The notes under the pieces are model-generated. The model saw only the letters and a list, made by a program, of their open reading frames with translations. It was not told where the DNA came from and did no database searches. Made by a program: the position numbers and the translations under genes. Below are positions 58,195 to 64,000 of a DNA stretch of 64,000 nucleotides, piece after piece; the first letter of the stretch is position 1; the number at the start of each line of letters is the position of its first letter. The stretch is from contig NZ_LZMH01000055.1 of the NCBI RefSeq assembly GCF_001673635.1, forward strand, positions 1 to 64,000, given 5' to 3'. The DNA comes from Mycobacterium asiaticum. GTDB lineage: Bacteria; Actinomycetota; Actinomycetes; Mycobacteriales; Mycobacteriaceae.

Positions 58195-58521
58195 CTACCC
58201 GCTGCCTTTCGCGGGAAGTTTCGCGGGGCAGTAGACGTTCGCGGCGATAGCGGTGAACCTCGCGGCGTTCTCCTGCGACAGACCCGGGTTTCCGTTCTGC
58301 AGCACCTGGACCACCTCGACCCCGGACTTGCCGCCGTCGGCCAGCGTGCAGACCGTCTTGCCGGCGGCGATCGCGCTCTCCGGGTCGTTGTAGGTGATGC
58401 CTGCCGCGTTGAGGGATACCAGGAACGCTTGATCCTGGTTCGCGTCAGCCTGCGCCGGCGTGGCCAGTCCGATCGCTCCGGCCGCAATAGCTGCGCTGGC
58501 CGGAATAAGCAGGAGTTTCAT
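58195..58521 (-). CDS. secreted DUF732 protein
   Basis: A 108-residue exported protein: signal peptide KLLLIPASAAIAAGAIGLAT with cleavage at AQA before DANQDQAF, then the DUF732 core AFLVSLNAAGITYNDPESAI and TVCTLADGGKSGVEVVQVLQ, closing with NVYCPAKLP. The two conserved Cys should pair. Function of these abundant mycobacterial proteins is unknown. It ends 38 bases before the hydrolase gene start on the same strand. Confidence 0.9.
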   Translation of the reverse strand: MKLLLIPASAAIAAGAIGLATPAQADANQDQAFLVSLNAAGITYNDPESAIAAGKTVCTLADGGKSGVEVVQVLQNGNPGLSQENAARFTAIAANVYCPAKLPAKGSG

Positions 58522-58572
58522 AGCTTTCAGATGGTCGCAGAGCACGGGGCGACGCGCATCTCGAGCGGGACC

Positions 58573-58589
58573 GTCAACCTGTGGTTGAC
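58573..58589. promoter_or_regulatory. operator GTCAACC-TGT-GGTTGAC upstream of clpC2, distal copy
   Basis: A perfect 17-base dyad 33 bases upstream of the clpC2 start. Its left edge lies exactly 29 bases from that of the proximal copy, so both sites face nearly opposite helical sides or allow looping of a dimeric repressor. Confidence 0.75.
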
Positions 58590-58601
58590 AAATCTCATCG
58601 C

Positions 58602-58618
58602 GTCAACCTAACGTTGAC
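58602..58618. promoter_or_regulatory. operator GTCAAC-CTAAC-GTTGAC overlapping the clpC2 promoter, proximal copy
   Basis: A 17-base dyad with the same GTCAAC/GTTGAC arms as the distal copy. TAACGT within it (58609-58614) ends seven bases before ATG 58622 and would be the -10 box of a leaderless transcript, so a bound repressor would block transcription directly. Confidence 0.75.
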
Positions 58619-58621
58619 GGC

Positions 58622-59350
58622 ATGGTTCAGCCAACTCCGATCGCCTATCCCGTTCGCCTCGATGAGTTGATCGACGCCATCAAGCGGGTGCACAGCGACG
58701 CGCTCGACCAGCTGGCCGACGCCGTCTTGACGGCCGAAAGCCTGGGCGAGGTCGCCGATCACCTGATCGGTCACTTCGTCGATCAGGCGCGCCGCTCGGG
58801 GGCTTCGTGGACGGATATCGGCAAGGCGATGGGAGTGACCAAGCAGGCTGCGCAGAAGCGGTTCGTCCCGAAGGCGGACCCCGCCCCGCTCGACCCGCAG
58901 CAGGGCTTCGCCCGGTTCACACCGCGGGCCCGCAACGCGGTGGTGGCGTCCCAGAACGCCGCCCACGACGCCGGCAACGCCCAGATCACCCCCGAGCATC
59001 TGCTGCTGGGCGTGCTCAGCGACCCGGCCGCGCTCGCCACCGTGCTGCTGCACCAGCAGAAGGTCGACACCGACGCGTTGCGTGAGTCCGTCAAACTGCC
59101 GCCTGCCGCATCCGAAGTCCCGGCACTGATCCCGTTCAGCGGGCCGGCCCGCAAGGTGCTGGAACTGACTTTCCGCGAGGCACTCCGTCTGGGCCACAAC
59201 TACATCGGCACCGAGCACCTGCTGCTCGCCCTGCTCGAACTCGAGGACGGCGCCGGCCCGCTGCACGGCGCCGGTGCGGCCAAGGAACGCGTCGAGGCCG
59301 ACCTGGTCGCCGCGCTGGAATCGATCGCCGGCGCGGCAAACGGGACCTGA
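58622..59350 (+). CDS. clpC2: ClpC2: HTH plus Clp N-domain protein
   Basis: A 242-residue protein without an ATPase module. Residues ~10-82 hold an HTH-like unit (SGASWTDIGKAMGVTKQAAQ), and ~97-235 carry the Clp repeat N-domain in two copies (FTPRARNAVVASQNAAHDAG, ITPEHLLLGVLSDP; then ARKVLELTFREALRLGHNYI, GTEHLLLALLELEDGAG). The M. tuberculosis homologue Rv2667/ClpC2 is known to bind ClpC1-targeting natural products and repress its own gene. The two dyads upstream fit this autoregulation. It begins the conserved right-hand block of the window. Confidence 0.93.
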   Translation: MVQPTPIAYPVRLDELIDAIKRVHSDALDQLADAVLTAESLGEVADHLIGHFVDQARRSGASWTDIGKAMGVTKQAAQKRFVPKADPAPLDPQQGFARFTPRARNAVVASQNAAHDAGNAQITPEHLLLGVLSDPAALATVLLHQQKVDTDALRESVKLPPAASEVPALIPFSGPARKVLELTFREALRLGHNYIGTEHLLLALLELEDGAGPLHGAGAAKERVEADLVAALESIAGAANGT

Positions 59351-59430
59351 GACGGCCAACCCCTCCCCTTGGCTTCGCCGGGTGTGTAATCATGCGAAGG
59401 TCCGCAGCACCGGCAGCCCAGGAGGCAAAG

Positions 59431-59955
59431 ATGCACCGCTGGCTGATCGTCCTTTGCGCGTTCCTCGTCAGCGCGGCGGGCATGTTGTCGGTCGACGCCG
59501 CGATCCCCCGCGCTCGCGCCGGTGACGCACCGATCGGACACCTCGGCGACACGTTGCGGGTCGACACCGGCACATACGTCGCCGACGTCACCGTGACCAG
59601 CGTCGTACCCGTAGACCCGCCACCAGGATTCGGCTACACCCGCAGCGGCGTTCCGGTGAAGAGCTTTCCGGACAGCTCGGTAGCGCGAGCCGACGTCGTG
59701 GTTCGCGCCGTGCGGGTGCCGAACTCGTTCATCTTGGCCACCAACTTCGCCTTCGACGGCGTCACGCCCTTCGCGGATGCCTATAAACCGCGCCCGTGCG
59801 ATGCGCCCGATTGGCTGGACAACGCGCTGACCAACGCGCCACAGGGATCGGTCGTGCGCGGCGGGGTGTACTGGGACGCCTACCGCGATCCGGTGACCGT
59901 GGTCGTCCTGCTGGACAAGAAGTCGGGCGAACACCTGGCGCAATGGAATCTTTGA
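59431..59955 (+). CDS. exported protein (Rv2668-like)
   Basis: A 174-residue protein with signal peptide HRWLIVLCAFLVSAAGMLSV and Ala-rich cleavage region near RARA before GDAPIGHLG. The mature beta-rich domain, LGDTLRVDTGTYVADVTVTS, contains repeated V-x-V strands resembling DUF4352/MPT63-type immunoglobulin folds; only one Cys remains (RPCDAP). GGAGG lies five bases before ATG 59431. It matches Rv2668 in order and size. Function unknown. The GNAT gene follows in the same reading frame after its single TGA. Confidence 0.88.
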   Translation: MHRWLIVLCAFLVSAAGMLSVDAAIPRARAGDAPIGHLGDTLRVDTGTYVADVTVTSVVPVDPPPGFGYTRSGVPVKSFPDSSVARADVVVRAVRVPNSFILATNFAFDGVTPFADAYKPRPCDAPDWLDNALTNAPQGSVVRGGVYWDAYRDPVTVVVLLDKKSGEHLAQWNL

Positions 59956-59973
59956 GCAACGGGAATCTTTAGT

Positions 59974-60474
59974 CTGCGCATAGAAGAAGCGAGCGCGGCG
60001 GACGCCGTCGAACTCAGTGCCGTTGCCTCGCAGACCTTTCCACTGGCGTGCCCGCCCTACGCGCCCGCGGCGGACATCGCCGCATTCATCGAGGCCAACC
60101 TGTCCACGGCTCGCTTCGCCGACTACCTGAATGATCCACACCGGCGAATTCTCAAAGCCGATGAGGAAGGCCGAATCGTCGGCTACGCCATGCTGATTCG
60201 CGAGACTGACGAGATCGGTGTCAGCGTCGAGTTGTCAAAGCTCTACTTGGCGGCCGACTTTCATGGTCACGGCGTGGCCACGAAACTGATGGATGCCGCG
60301 CTCGGTGTGGCAGCCGAATGGGGCGCCTCGCGGGTGTGGCTGGGGGTCAACCGGCACAATGTTCGGGCGCAACGCTTCTACGCCAAGAGCGGCTTTACCG
60401 TCAGCGGCACCAGGACGTTTCGGCTGGGCGCTCACGTCGAGCACGACTACGTCATGACCCGGGCGGCCGGGTAG
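59974..60474 (+). CDS. GNAT-family N-acetyltransferase (Rv2669-like) without a standard start codon
   Basis: The frame encodes a full GNAT domain of ~166 residues: LRIEEASAADAVELSAVASQ at the N-terminus, the acetyl-CoA loop LYLAADFHGHGVATKLMDAA (motif A, H-G-x-G-V-A) and LGVNRHNVRAQRFYAKSGFT (motif B). Yet between the previous TGA (59953) and ATG 60190 in the middle of the domain there is no ATG, GTG or TTG in frame. CTG 59974 or a non-standard codon such as ATC 59965 would be needed; GGGAA at 59961 could serve as ribosome site. A start-codon mutation (TTG to TTT at 59968) would also explain it, making this a possible pseudogene. Confidence 0.65.
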   Translation: MRIEEASAADAVELSAVASQTFPLACPPYAPAADIAAFIEANLSTARFADYLNDPHRRILKADEEGRIVGYAMLIRETDEIGVSVELSKLYLAADFHGHGVATKLMDAALGVAAEWGASRVWLGVNRHNVRAQRFYAKSGFTVSGTRTFRLGAHVEHDYVMTRAAG

Positions 60475-61519
60475 TCAGCGCCAGCAGTCGTGAGGTGGCG
60501 CGCAGGTATTTCTTCCGGTAACCGCCGGCCAGCATCTCCTCACTGAAGATGGTGTCCAGCTTGGTGCCCGAGGCCACCACCGGGATGCCGGCGTCGTAGA
60601 GCCGGTCGGTCAGCGCGACCAGCCGCAGGGCGACGCTCTGGTCCTCGATGCGATGCACGCCAGTCAGGAAAACGGCGGTAACGCCCTCGATCAGCGCCAG
60701 GTAACGCGACGGATGCATGCTGGCCAGGTGCGCGCACAGCGCATCGAAGTCGTCCAGGGTCGCGCCCGGCGCCGCGGCGGCTCGGGTGACGACCTCGTCG
60801 TCGGACAGCGGCGGCGGGGCCGGCGGCAGGTCGCGGTGCCGGTAGTCGGGTCCCTCGATCCGGACGGTGGTGAAAATGGCTGCAAGCGTGTTGATTTCGC
60901 GGAGAAAGTCCTGCGCGGCGAACCGGCCCTCGCCGAGCTGCTCGGGCAGCGTGTTCGACGTGGCCGCCACCGACACACCGCGTTCGACTAGCGAGGACAG
61001 CAGCCGGGAGATCAGCGTGGTGTTCCCGGGGTCGTCCAGCTCGAATTCGTCGATGCACACCGCGGTGTAGCCGGCAAGCAACTCGATGCATTCGGCGAAG
61101 CCGAACACACCGGCCAGCTGGGTCAGCTCGCCGAACGTCGCGAACGCCTTCGGATTCTCGGGCACCCCCGGCCCGGCGCCGGGCAACTGGTAGTACGCCG
61201 ACGCTAGCAGGTGCGTCTTGCCCACCCCGAAACCGCCGTCCAGGTACAGGCCGACACCGGGCAGCACCTCCCGCCGGCCGAACAGCTTCTTCCGGCCGGC
61301 CCGGCGCGCCGCCGCCTGGCGAGTGAACTCCTGACAGGAAGCGACCGCGGCCGCCTGGGACGGCTCTGCCGGGTCGGGCCGATAGGTCGCGAAGCTCACA
61401 TCGGCAAACGTCGGCGGTGGATGCAATTGGGCGATCAGCCGCTCGGGTGACACCGATGGGTGCCGATCCACCAGCCGGGAAACTGCCGCAGATCCGCCCG
61501 AAGAGGTAGACCCGTGCAT
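60452..61519 (-). CDS. zapE: AFG1/ZapE-family ATPase (Rv2670c-like)
   Basis: A 355-residue P-loop ATPase: Walker A LDGGFGVGKTHLL (Gly95-Thr102), Walker B AVCIDEFELDD, then SNTLPEQLGEGRFAAQDFLR and the sensor region. The N-terminal conserved block is FADVSFATYRPDPAEPSQAA. In proteobacteria ZapE acts in cell division, in mitochondria Afg1 in protein quality control; a similar membrane-linked role is expected. ATG 61519 is divergent from the RibD-like gene, 33 bases apart. Its 3' end overlaps the GNAT gene by 23 bases. Confidence 0.9.
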   Translation of the reverse strand: MHGSTSSGGSAAVSRLVDRHPSVSPERLIAQLHPPPTFADVSFATYRPDPAEPSQAAAVASCQEFTRQAAARRAGRKKLFGRREVLPGVGLYLDGGFGVGKTHLLASAYYQLPGAGPGVPENPKAFATFGELTQLAGVFGFAECIELLAGYTAVCIDEFELDDPGNTTLISRLLSSLVERGVSVAATSNTLPEQLGEGRFAAQDFLREINTLAAIFTTVRIEGPDYRHRDLPPAPPPLSDDEVVTRAAAAPGATLDDFDALCAHLASMHPSRYLALIEGVTAVFLTGVHRIEDQSVALRLVALTDRLYDAGIPVVASGTKLDTIFSEEMLAGGYRKKYLRATSRLLALTTRPPGS

Positions 61520-61552
61520 GCTCGCACTGTAGCGACGTGCTGCAATCGAGCG

Positions 61553-62353
61553 ATGCCCGACTTCGAGGCCGACATGGCGGCCGGCCACCACGCCGAGACC
61601 TCGTTGCAGTTGCTGGGTTCCGAACGCGTGCTCGGCCACCAAGAGCTGCACCAGTTTTACGGGTATCCGCCCAAGTTGACCGGCAGCTGGGTGCGTGCCA
61701 ACTTCATCGCCAGCCTGGACGGCGGGTCCACGGTCAAGGGTCTCAGCGGCGCGCTGGCCGGACCCGGTGACCGGACCGTCTTCGTGGTGTTGCGGGAGCT
61801 CGCCGACGTGATCGTCGTCGGCGCCGGGACGGTGCGCTCGGAGGGTTACTCGGGTGTGCAGCTGAGCAGTGCGCAGCGCGAAGACCGGCGCTCGCGCAAC
61901 CAGAGCGAGATTCCGCCCCTGGCGGTCGTCACCAGGAGTGGTCACCTCGACCGGGATCTGGCCGTGTTCACCCGCACCGAGGTGCCGCCACTGGTGCTCA
62001 CCTGCACTTCGGCGGCCGAGGCGGCGCGCCGCGAACTCGACGGGGTCACGGCCGAGGTGATCGATTGCTCGGGTAATGATCCCCACGAAGTCGACGTGTC
62101 CGCCGTCGTGACCAAGCTGCAGACGCGCGGGCTGCGCCGGGTGCTGACCGAAGGCGGGCCGACGCTGCTCGGCGCATTCATCGAGGCCGACCTGCTCGAC
62201 GAGCTGTGCCTGACGATCGCGCCGCTGCTGGTCGGCGGGTCGGCGCACCGCATCGCGTCCGGAACCGCCCAGCTGCAGACCCGGATGCGTTGCGGCCACG
62301 TGATCACCGACGAAGCCGGCTACCTCTACACGCGGTATTCACGCGCTACGTAG
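61553..62353 (+). CDS. ribD: RibD C-terminal-domain reductase (Rv2671-like)
   Basis: A 266-residue single-domain bifunctional-deaminase/reductase homologue lacking the deaminase half of real RibD. Motifs: WVRANFIASLDGGSTVKGLS (substrate strand), ADVIVVGAGTVRSEGY, RRVLTEGGPTLLGAFIEADL (nucleotide binding) and LCLTIAPLLVGG. The M. tuberculosis homologue Rv2671 can act as an alternative dihydrofolate reductase and is linked to PAS resistance when overexpressed. ATG 61553 follows GAGCG; gene order clpC2-Rv2668-2669-2670c-ribD is conserved. Confidence 0.9.
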   Translation: MPDFEADMAAGHHAETSLQLLGSERVLGHQELHQFYGYPPKLTGSWVRANFIASLDGGSTVKGLSGALAGPGDRTVFVVLRELADVIVVGAGTVRSEGYSGVQLSSAQREDRRSRNQSEIPPLAVVTRSGHLDRDLAVFTRTEVPPLVLTCTSAAEAARRELDGVTAEVIDCSGNDPHEVDVSAVVTKLQTRGLRRVLTEGGPTLLGAFIEADLLDELCLTIAPLLVGGSAHRIASGTAQLQTRMRCGHVITDEAGYLYTRYSRAT

Positions 62354-62388
62354 AGGACCAGTCGGGCGGTCCCGCTACTGTGGTCGGC

Positions 62389-63948
62389 ATGAATCGGCGC
62401 ATCGCGTCCGCCACGATCGTGATGGCGGTCAGCATTGTGCTGACCGGATGCGTCCCGGTGTTCGGCGCCGACCCGCGGTTCGCCACAAACTCCGGAGCCC
62501 GGCCGCAGGGCGTGTCCACGCCGAAACCGCCGCCTTCCGGTCCGGCGCCGATCGCGGCGCCCAAAAACGACCTGTCCTGGCGCGACTGCACCGCCAAGGT
62601 CAACTCCGACGCCGGCGTTCCGGGCGCACCCGGCGTCAAGCTAGAGTGCGCCAGCTTCGACGCCGACCTCGACCCGGTCAACGGGGGTTCCGGTTCGGTG
62701 AGCGTCGGCGTCGTGCGGGCCCGCTCCGCCAAGACTCCCAAGGACGCCGGGCCGCTGGTCTTCACCACCGGGTCCGACATCGCATCCTCAACCCAGCTTC
62801 CCGTCTGGTTGTCACGCGCGGGCGCCGACGTGCTCGACGCGCATCCGATCGTGTCGATCGACCGGCGCGGTATCGGCATGTCCAGCCCGATCGACTGCCG
62901 CGACCGGCTGGACCGGGAAGAGATGCGCGACCAGGCCCAATTCCAGACCGGTGACGACCCGGTGGCAAACCTCTCCGAGGTCTCCAACACCGCTACCACC
63001 AACTGCACCGATACCATCGCACCCGGCGATTCCGCCTACGACAACACCCACGCGGCAAACGACATCGAGCGGTTGCGCAACATCTGGGACGTGCCGGCCA
63101 TCGCGCTGGTCGGGGTGGGCAACGGTGCCCAGGTGGCGTTGACTTACGCCGGGTCGCGTCCGGACAAGGTGGCCAGGCTGATCCTGGACTCGCCGGTCGC
63201 CCTGGGAGCCAGCGCGGAGGCCGTCGCGGAACAGCAGGTCAAAGGCCAGCAGGCCGCGCTCGACGCCTTCGCGGCGCAGTGCATCGCCGTGACGTGTGCG
63301 CTCGGCCCCGACCCGAAGGGCGCGGTCAGCGACCTGCTCAACACCGCCCGCAGCGGTCGGGGGCTGGGCCAGGCTTCGGTGGCCTCGGTCGTCGGGGCCA
63401 TCACCACCGCCCTGGGCTTCCCCGCCGGTGACCGCGTCAGCAACACCACCAGCCTGGCCAATGCGCTGGCCGCAGCCCGCTCCGGTGACATGAACCAGCT
63501 GAACAACCTGATCAACCGGGCGGAAGCCACCCAAGACAGCGACGGACAGTTCGTCAACACCTGCAGCGACGCGGTGAACCGGCCCACCCCCGACCGGGTC
63601 CGCGAGCTGGTGGTCGCCTGGGCCAAGCTCTACCCCCAGTTCGGCACCGTCGCCGCACTGAACCTGGTCAAGTGCGTGCACTGGCCCACCGGTTCGACAC
63701 CGCAGGCGCCCAAGGAACTCAAGGTCGACGTGCTGCTGATGGGCGTGCAGAACGACCCGATCGTCGGCAACGAAGGCGTCGCCGCGACGGCCGCCACGGT
63801 GATCAACGCCAACGCCGCCAGCAAGCGGGTGATGTGGCAGGGCATCGGGCACGGGGCCAGCATCTACTCGGCGTGCGCCGTTCCGCCGCTGGTCGGTTAC
63901 CTGGACAGCGGCAAGTTGCCGGGCACCGACACGTACTGCCCCGCCTGA
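62389..63948 (+). CDS. exported alpha/beta hydrolase-fold lipoprotein of the tripeptidyl aminopeptidase type (Rv2672-like)
   Basis: A 519-residue protein with a signal peptide ending in a lipobox, VLTGC (Cys21), so a lipoprotein is predicted. The hydrolase core has LVFTTGSDIASST, PIVSIDRRGIGMSSPIDCRD, and TAP-type C-terminal region ELKVDVLLMGVQNDPIVGNE, HGASIYSACAVPPLVGYLDS. The nucleophile elbow reads GVGNGAQ where SlpD-type relatives have G-V-S-Y-G, so the catalytic Ser is Gly. TACTGT ends seven bases before ATG 62389, fitting a leaderless mRNA. Rv2672 is described as a possible secreted protease. Confidence 0.88.
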   Translation: MNRRIASATIVMAVSIVLTGCVPVFGADPRFATNSGARPQGVSTPKPPPSGPAPIAAPKNDLSWRDCTAKVNSDAGVPGAPGVKLECASFDADLDPVNGGSGSVSVGVVRARSAKTPKDAGPLVFTTGSDIASSTQLPVWLSRAGADVLDAHPIVSIDRRGIGMSSPIDCRDRLDREEMRDQAQFQTGDDPVANLSEVSNTATTNCTDTIAPGDSAYDNTHAANDIERLRNIWDVPAIALVGVGNGAQVALTYAGSRPDKVARLILDSPVALGASAEAVAEQQVKGQQAALDAFAAQCIAVTCALGPDPKGAVSDLLNTARSGRGLGQASVASVVGAITTALGFPAGDRVSNTTSLANALAAARSGDMNQLNNLINRAEATQDSDGQFVNTCSDAVNRPTPDRVRELVVAWAKLYPQFGTVAALNLVKCVHWPTGSTPQAPKELKVDVLLMGVQNDPIVGNEGVAATAATVINANAASKRVMWQGIGHGASIYSACAVPPLVGYLDSGKLPGTDTYCPA

Positions 63949-63977
63949 TCCCTGGCCGAGGGCCCGACCGGTTTGCG

Positions 63978-64000
63978 GTGTACGGTGCGCTGGTGACGGC
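63978..64000 (+). CDS. aftC: start of arabinofuranosyltransferase AftC, truncated by the window edge
   Basis: The last 23 bases read GTG followed by codons for YGALVTA, the N-terminus of M. tuberculosis Rv2673 (AftC) as I recall it. AftC is a polytopic membrane enzyme that adds alpha-1,3 branches to arabinan. It follows the Rv2672-like gene in the conserved order. Only eight codons are visible, so the call depends on synteny. Confidence 0.7.

Noticed and set aside
1..64000. CRISPR arrays, complete insertion sequences, prophage genes, riboswitches
   Set aside because: No regularly spaced direct repeats, transposase, integrase or recognisable riboswitch core was found by reading; the 13E12-type fragment at the left edge is the only mobile-element-related sequence.

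Overview
The window is a high-GC actinobacterial chromosome segment from a Mycobacterium, most likely a slow-growing non-tuberculous species. Both ends match, in gene order and protein size as I remember them, the M. tuberculosis block Rv2609c to Rv2673: Nudix protein, pimA, PIM acyltransferase, pgsA1, HIT phosphorylase and thrS on the left; clpC2, Rv2668, Rv2669, an AFG1/ZapE ATPase, the RibD-like reductase, Rv2672 and the first codons of aftC on the right. Between them, conserved genes (Rv2616-2622, Rv2627c, Rv2633c, dedA/Rv2637, Rv2638) are interrupted by accessory catabolic islands. Species assignment and Rv matches are from memory and recognisable motifs, not from a search.

Layout. 1-280: tail of a DUF222/HNH (13E12-type) protein. 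356-1621: small secreted and membrane proteins. 1650-7994: phosphatidylinositol mannoside/phospholipid operon led by thrS, with 1-4 base gene overlaps. 8069-15862: thioesterase, aldo/keto reductase, DUF1990, DoxX, two related Cys-motif HTH regulators each beside a clear inverted repeat, a nitronate monooxygenase, a cupin, a methyltransferase and an alpha/beta hydrolase. 15949-18531: pcaH-pcaG-pcaB, a partial protocatechuate branch. 18559-20728: methyltransferase, hemerythrin and a DUF2231-Rieske fusion. 20970-24559: a tightly coupled Rieske ring-hydroxylating dioxygenase operon, with an IclR regulator and an acyl-CoA synthetase behind it. 27229-35898: dedA, TetR regulators, STAS protein, carboxylate-amine ligase, mini-catalase, TSUP exporter, hydrolases and a secreted Het-C-like protein. 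36557-37050: four tRNA genes (Val-CAC, Gly-GCC, Cys-GCA, Val-GAC).

The most interesting region is 38817-56529. Fourteen co-directional genes on the minus strand (gaps of at most 38 bases) run from a MaoC-like protein down to a MarR regulator; they face four plus-strand genes (thiolase, SDR, KstD-like flavoprotein, CYP125-like P450). Together they encode an HsaA-like flavin monooxygenase, two extradiol ring-cleavage dioxygenases, two SDRs, a DapA/NahE-like lyase, a class II aldolase, a PanE-like reductase, an LLM flavoprotein, a CoA ligase and beta-oxidation-type enzymes. This looks like a self-contained pathway for a steroid-like, terpenoid or polycyclic aromatic compound, separate from the canonical cholesterol genes. 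An 18-base element, TATATCAATnTnTTGATG, occurs twice: in the divergent promoter at 51411-51428 and before the LLM gene at 48097-48114. It marks a probable shared operator.

Degenerate or odd genes include a frameshifted secreted-protein gene (38060-38333), a GNAT gene with no standard start codon (59974-60474), a STAS protein lacking the phosphorylatable serine, and an Rv2672-type hydrolase whose nucleophile serine position is glycine. No CRISPR array, complete insertion sequence or prophage was seen.
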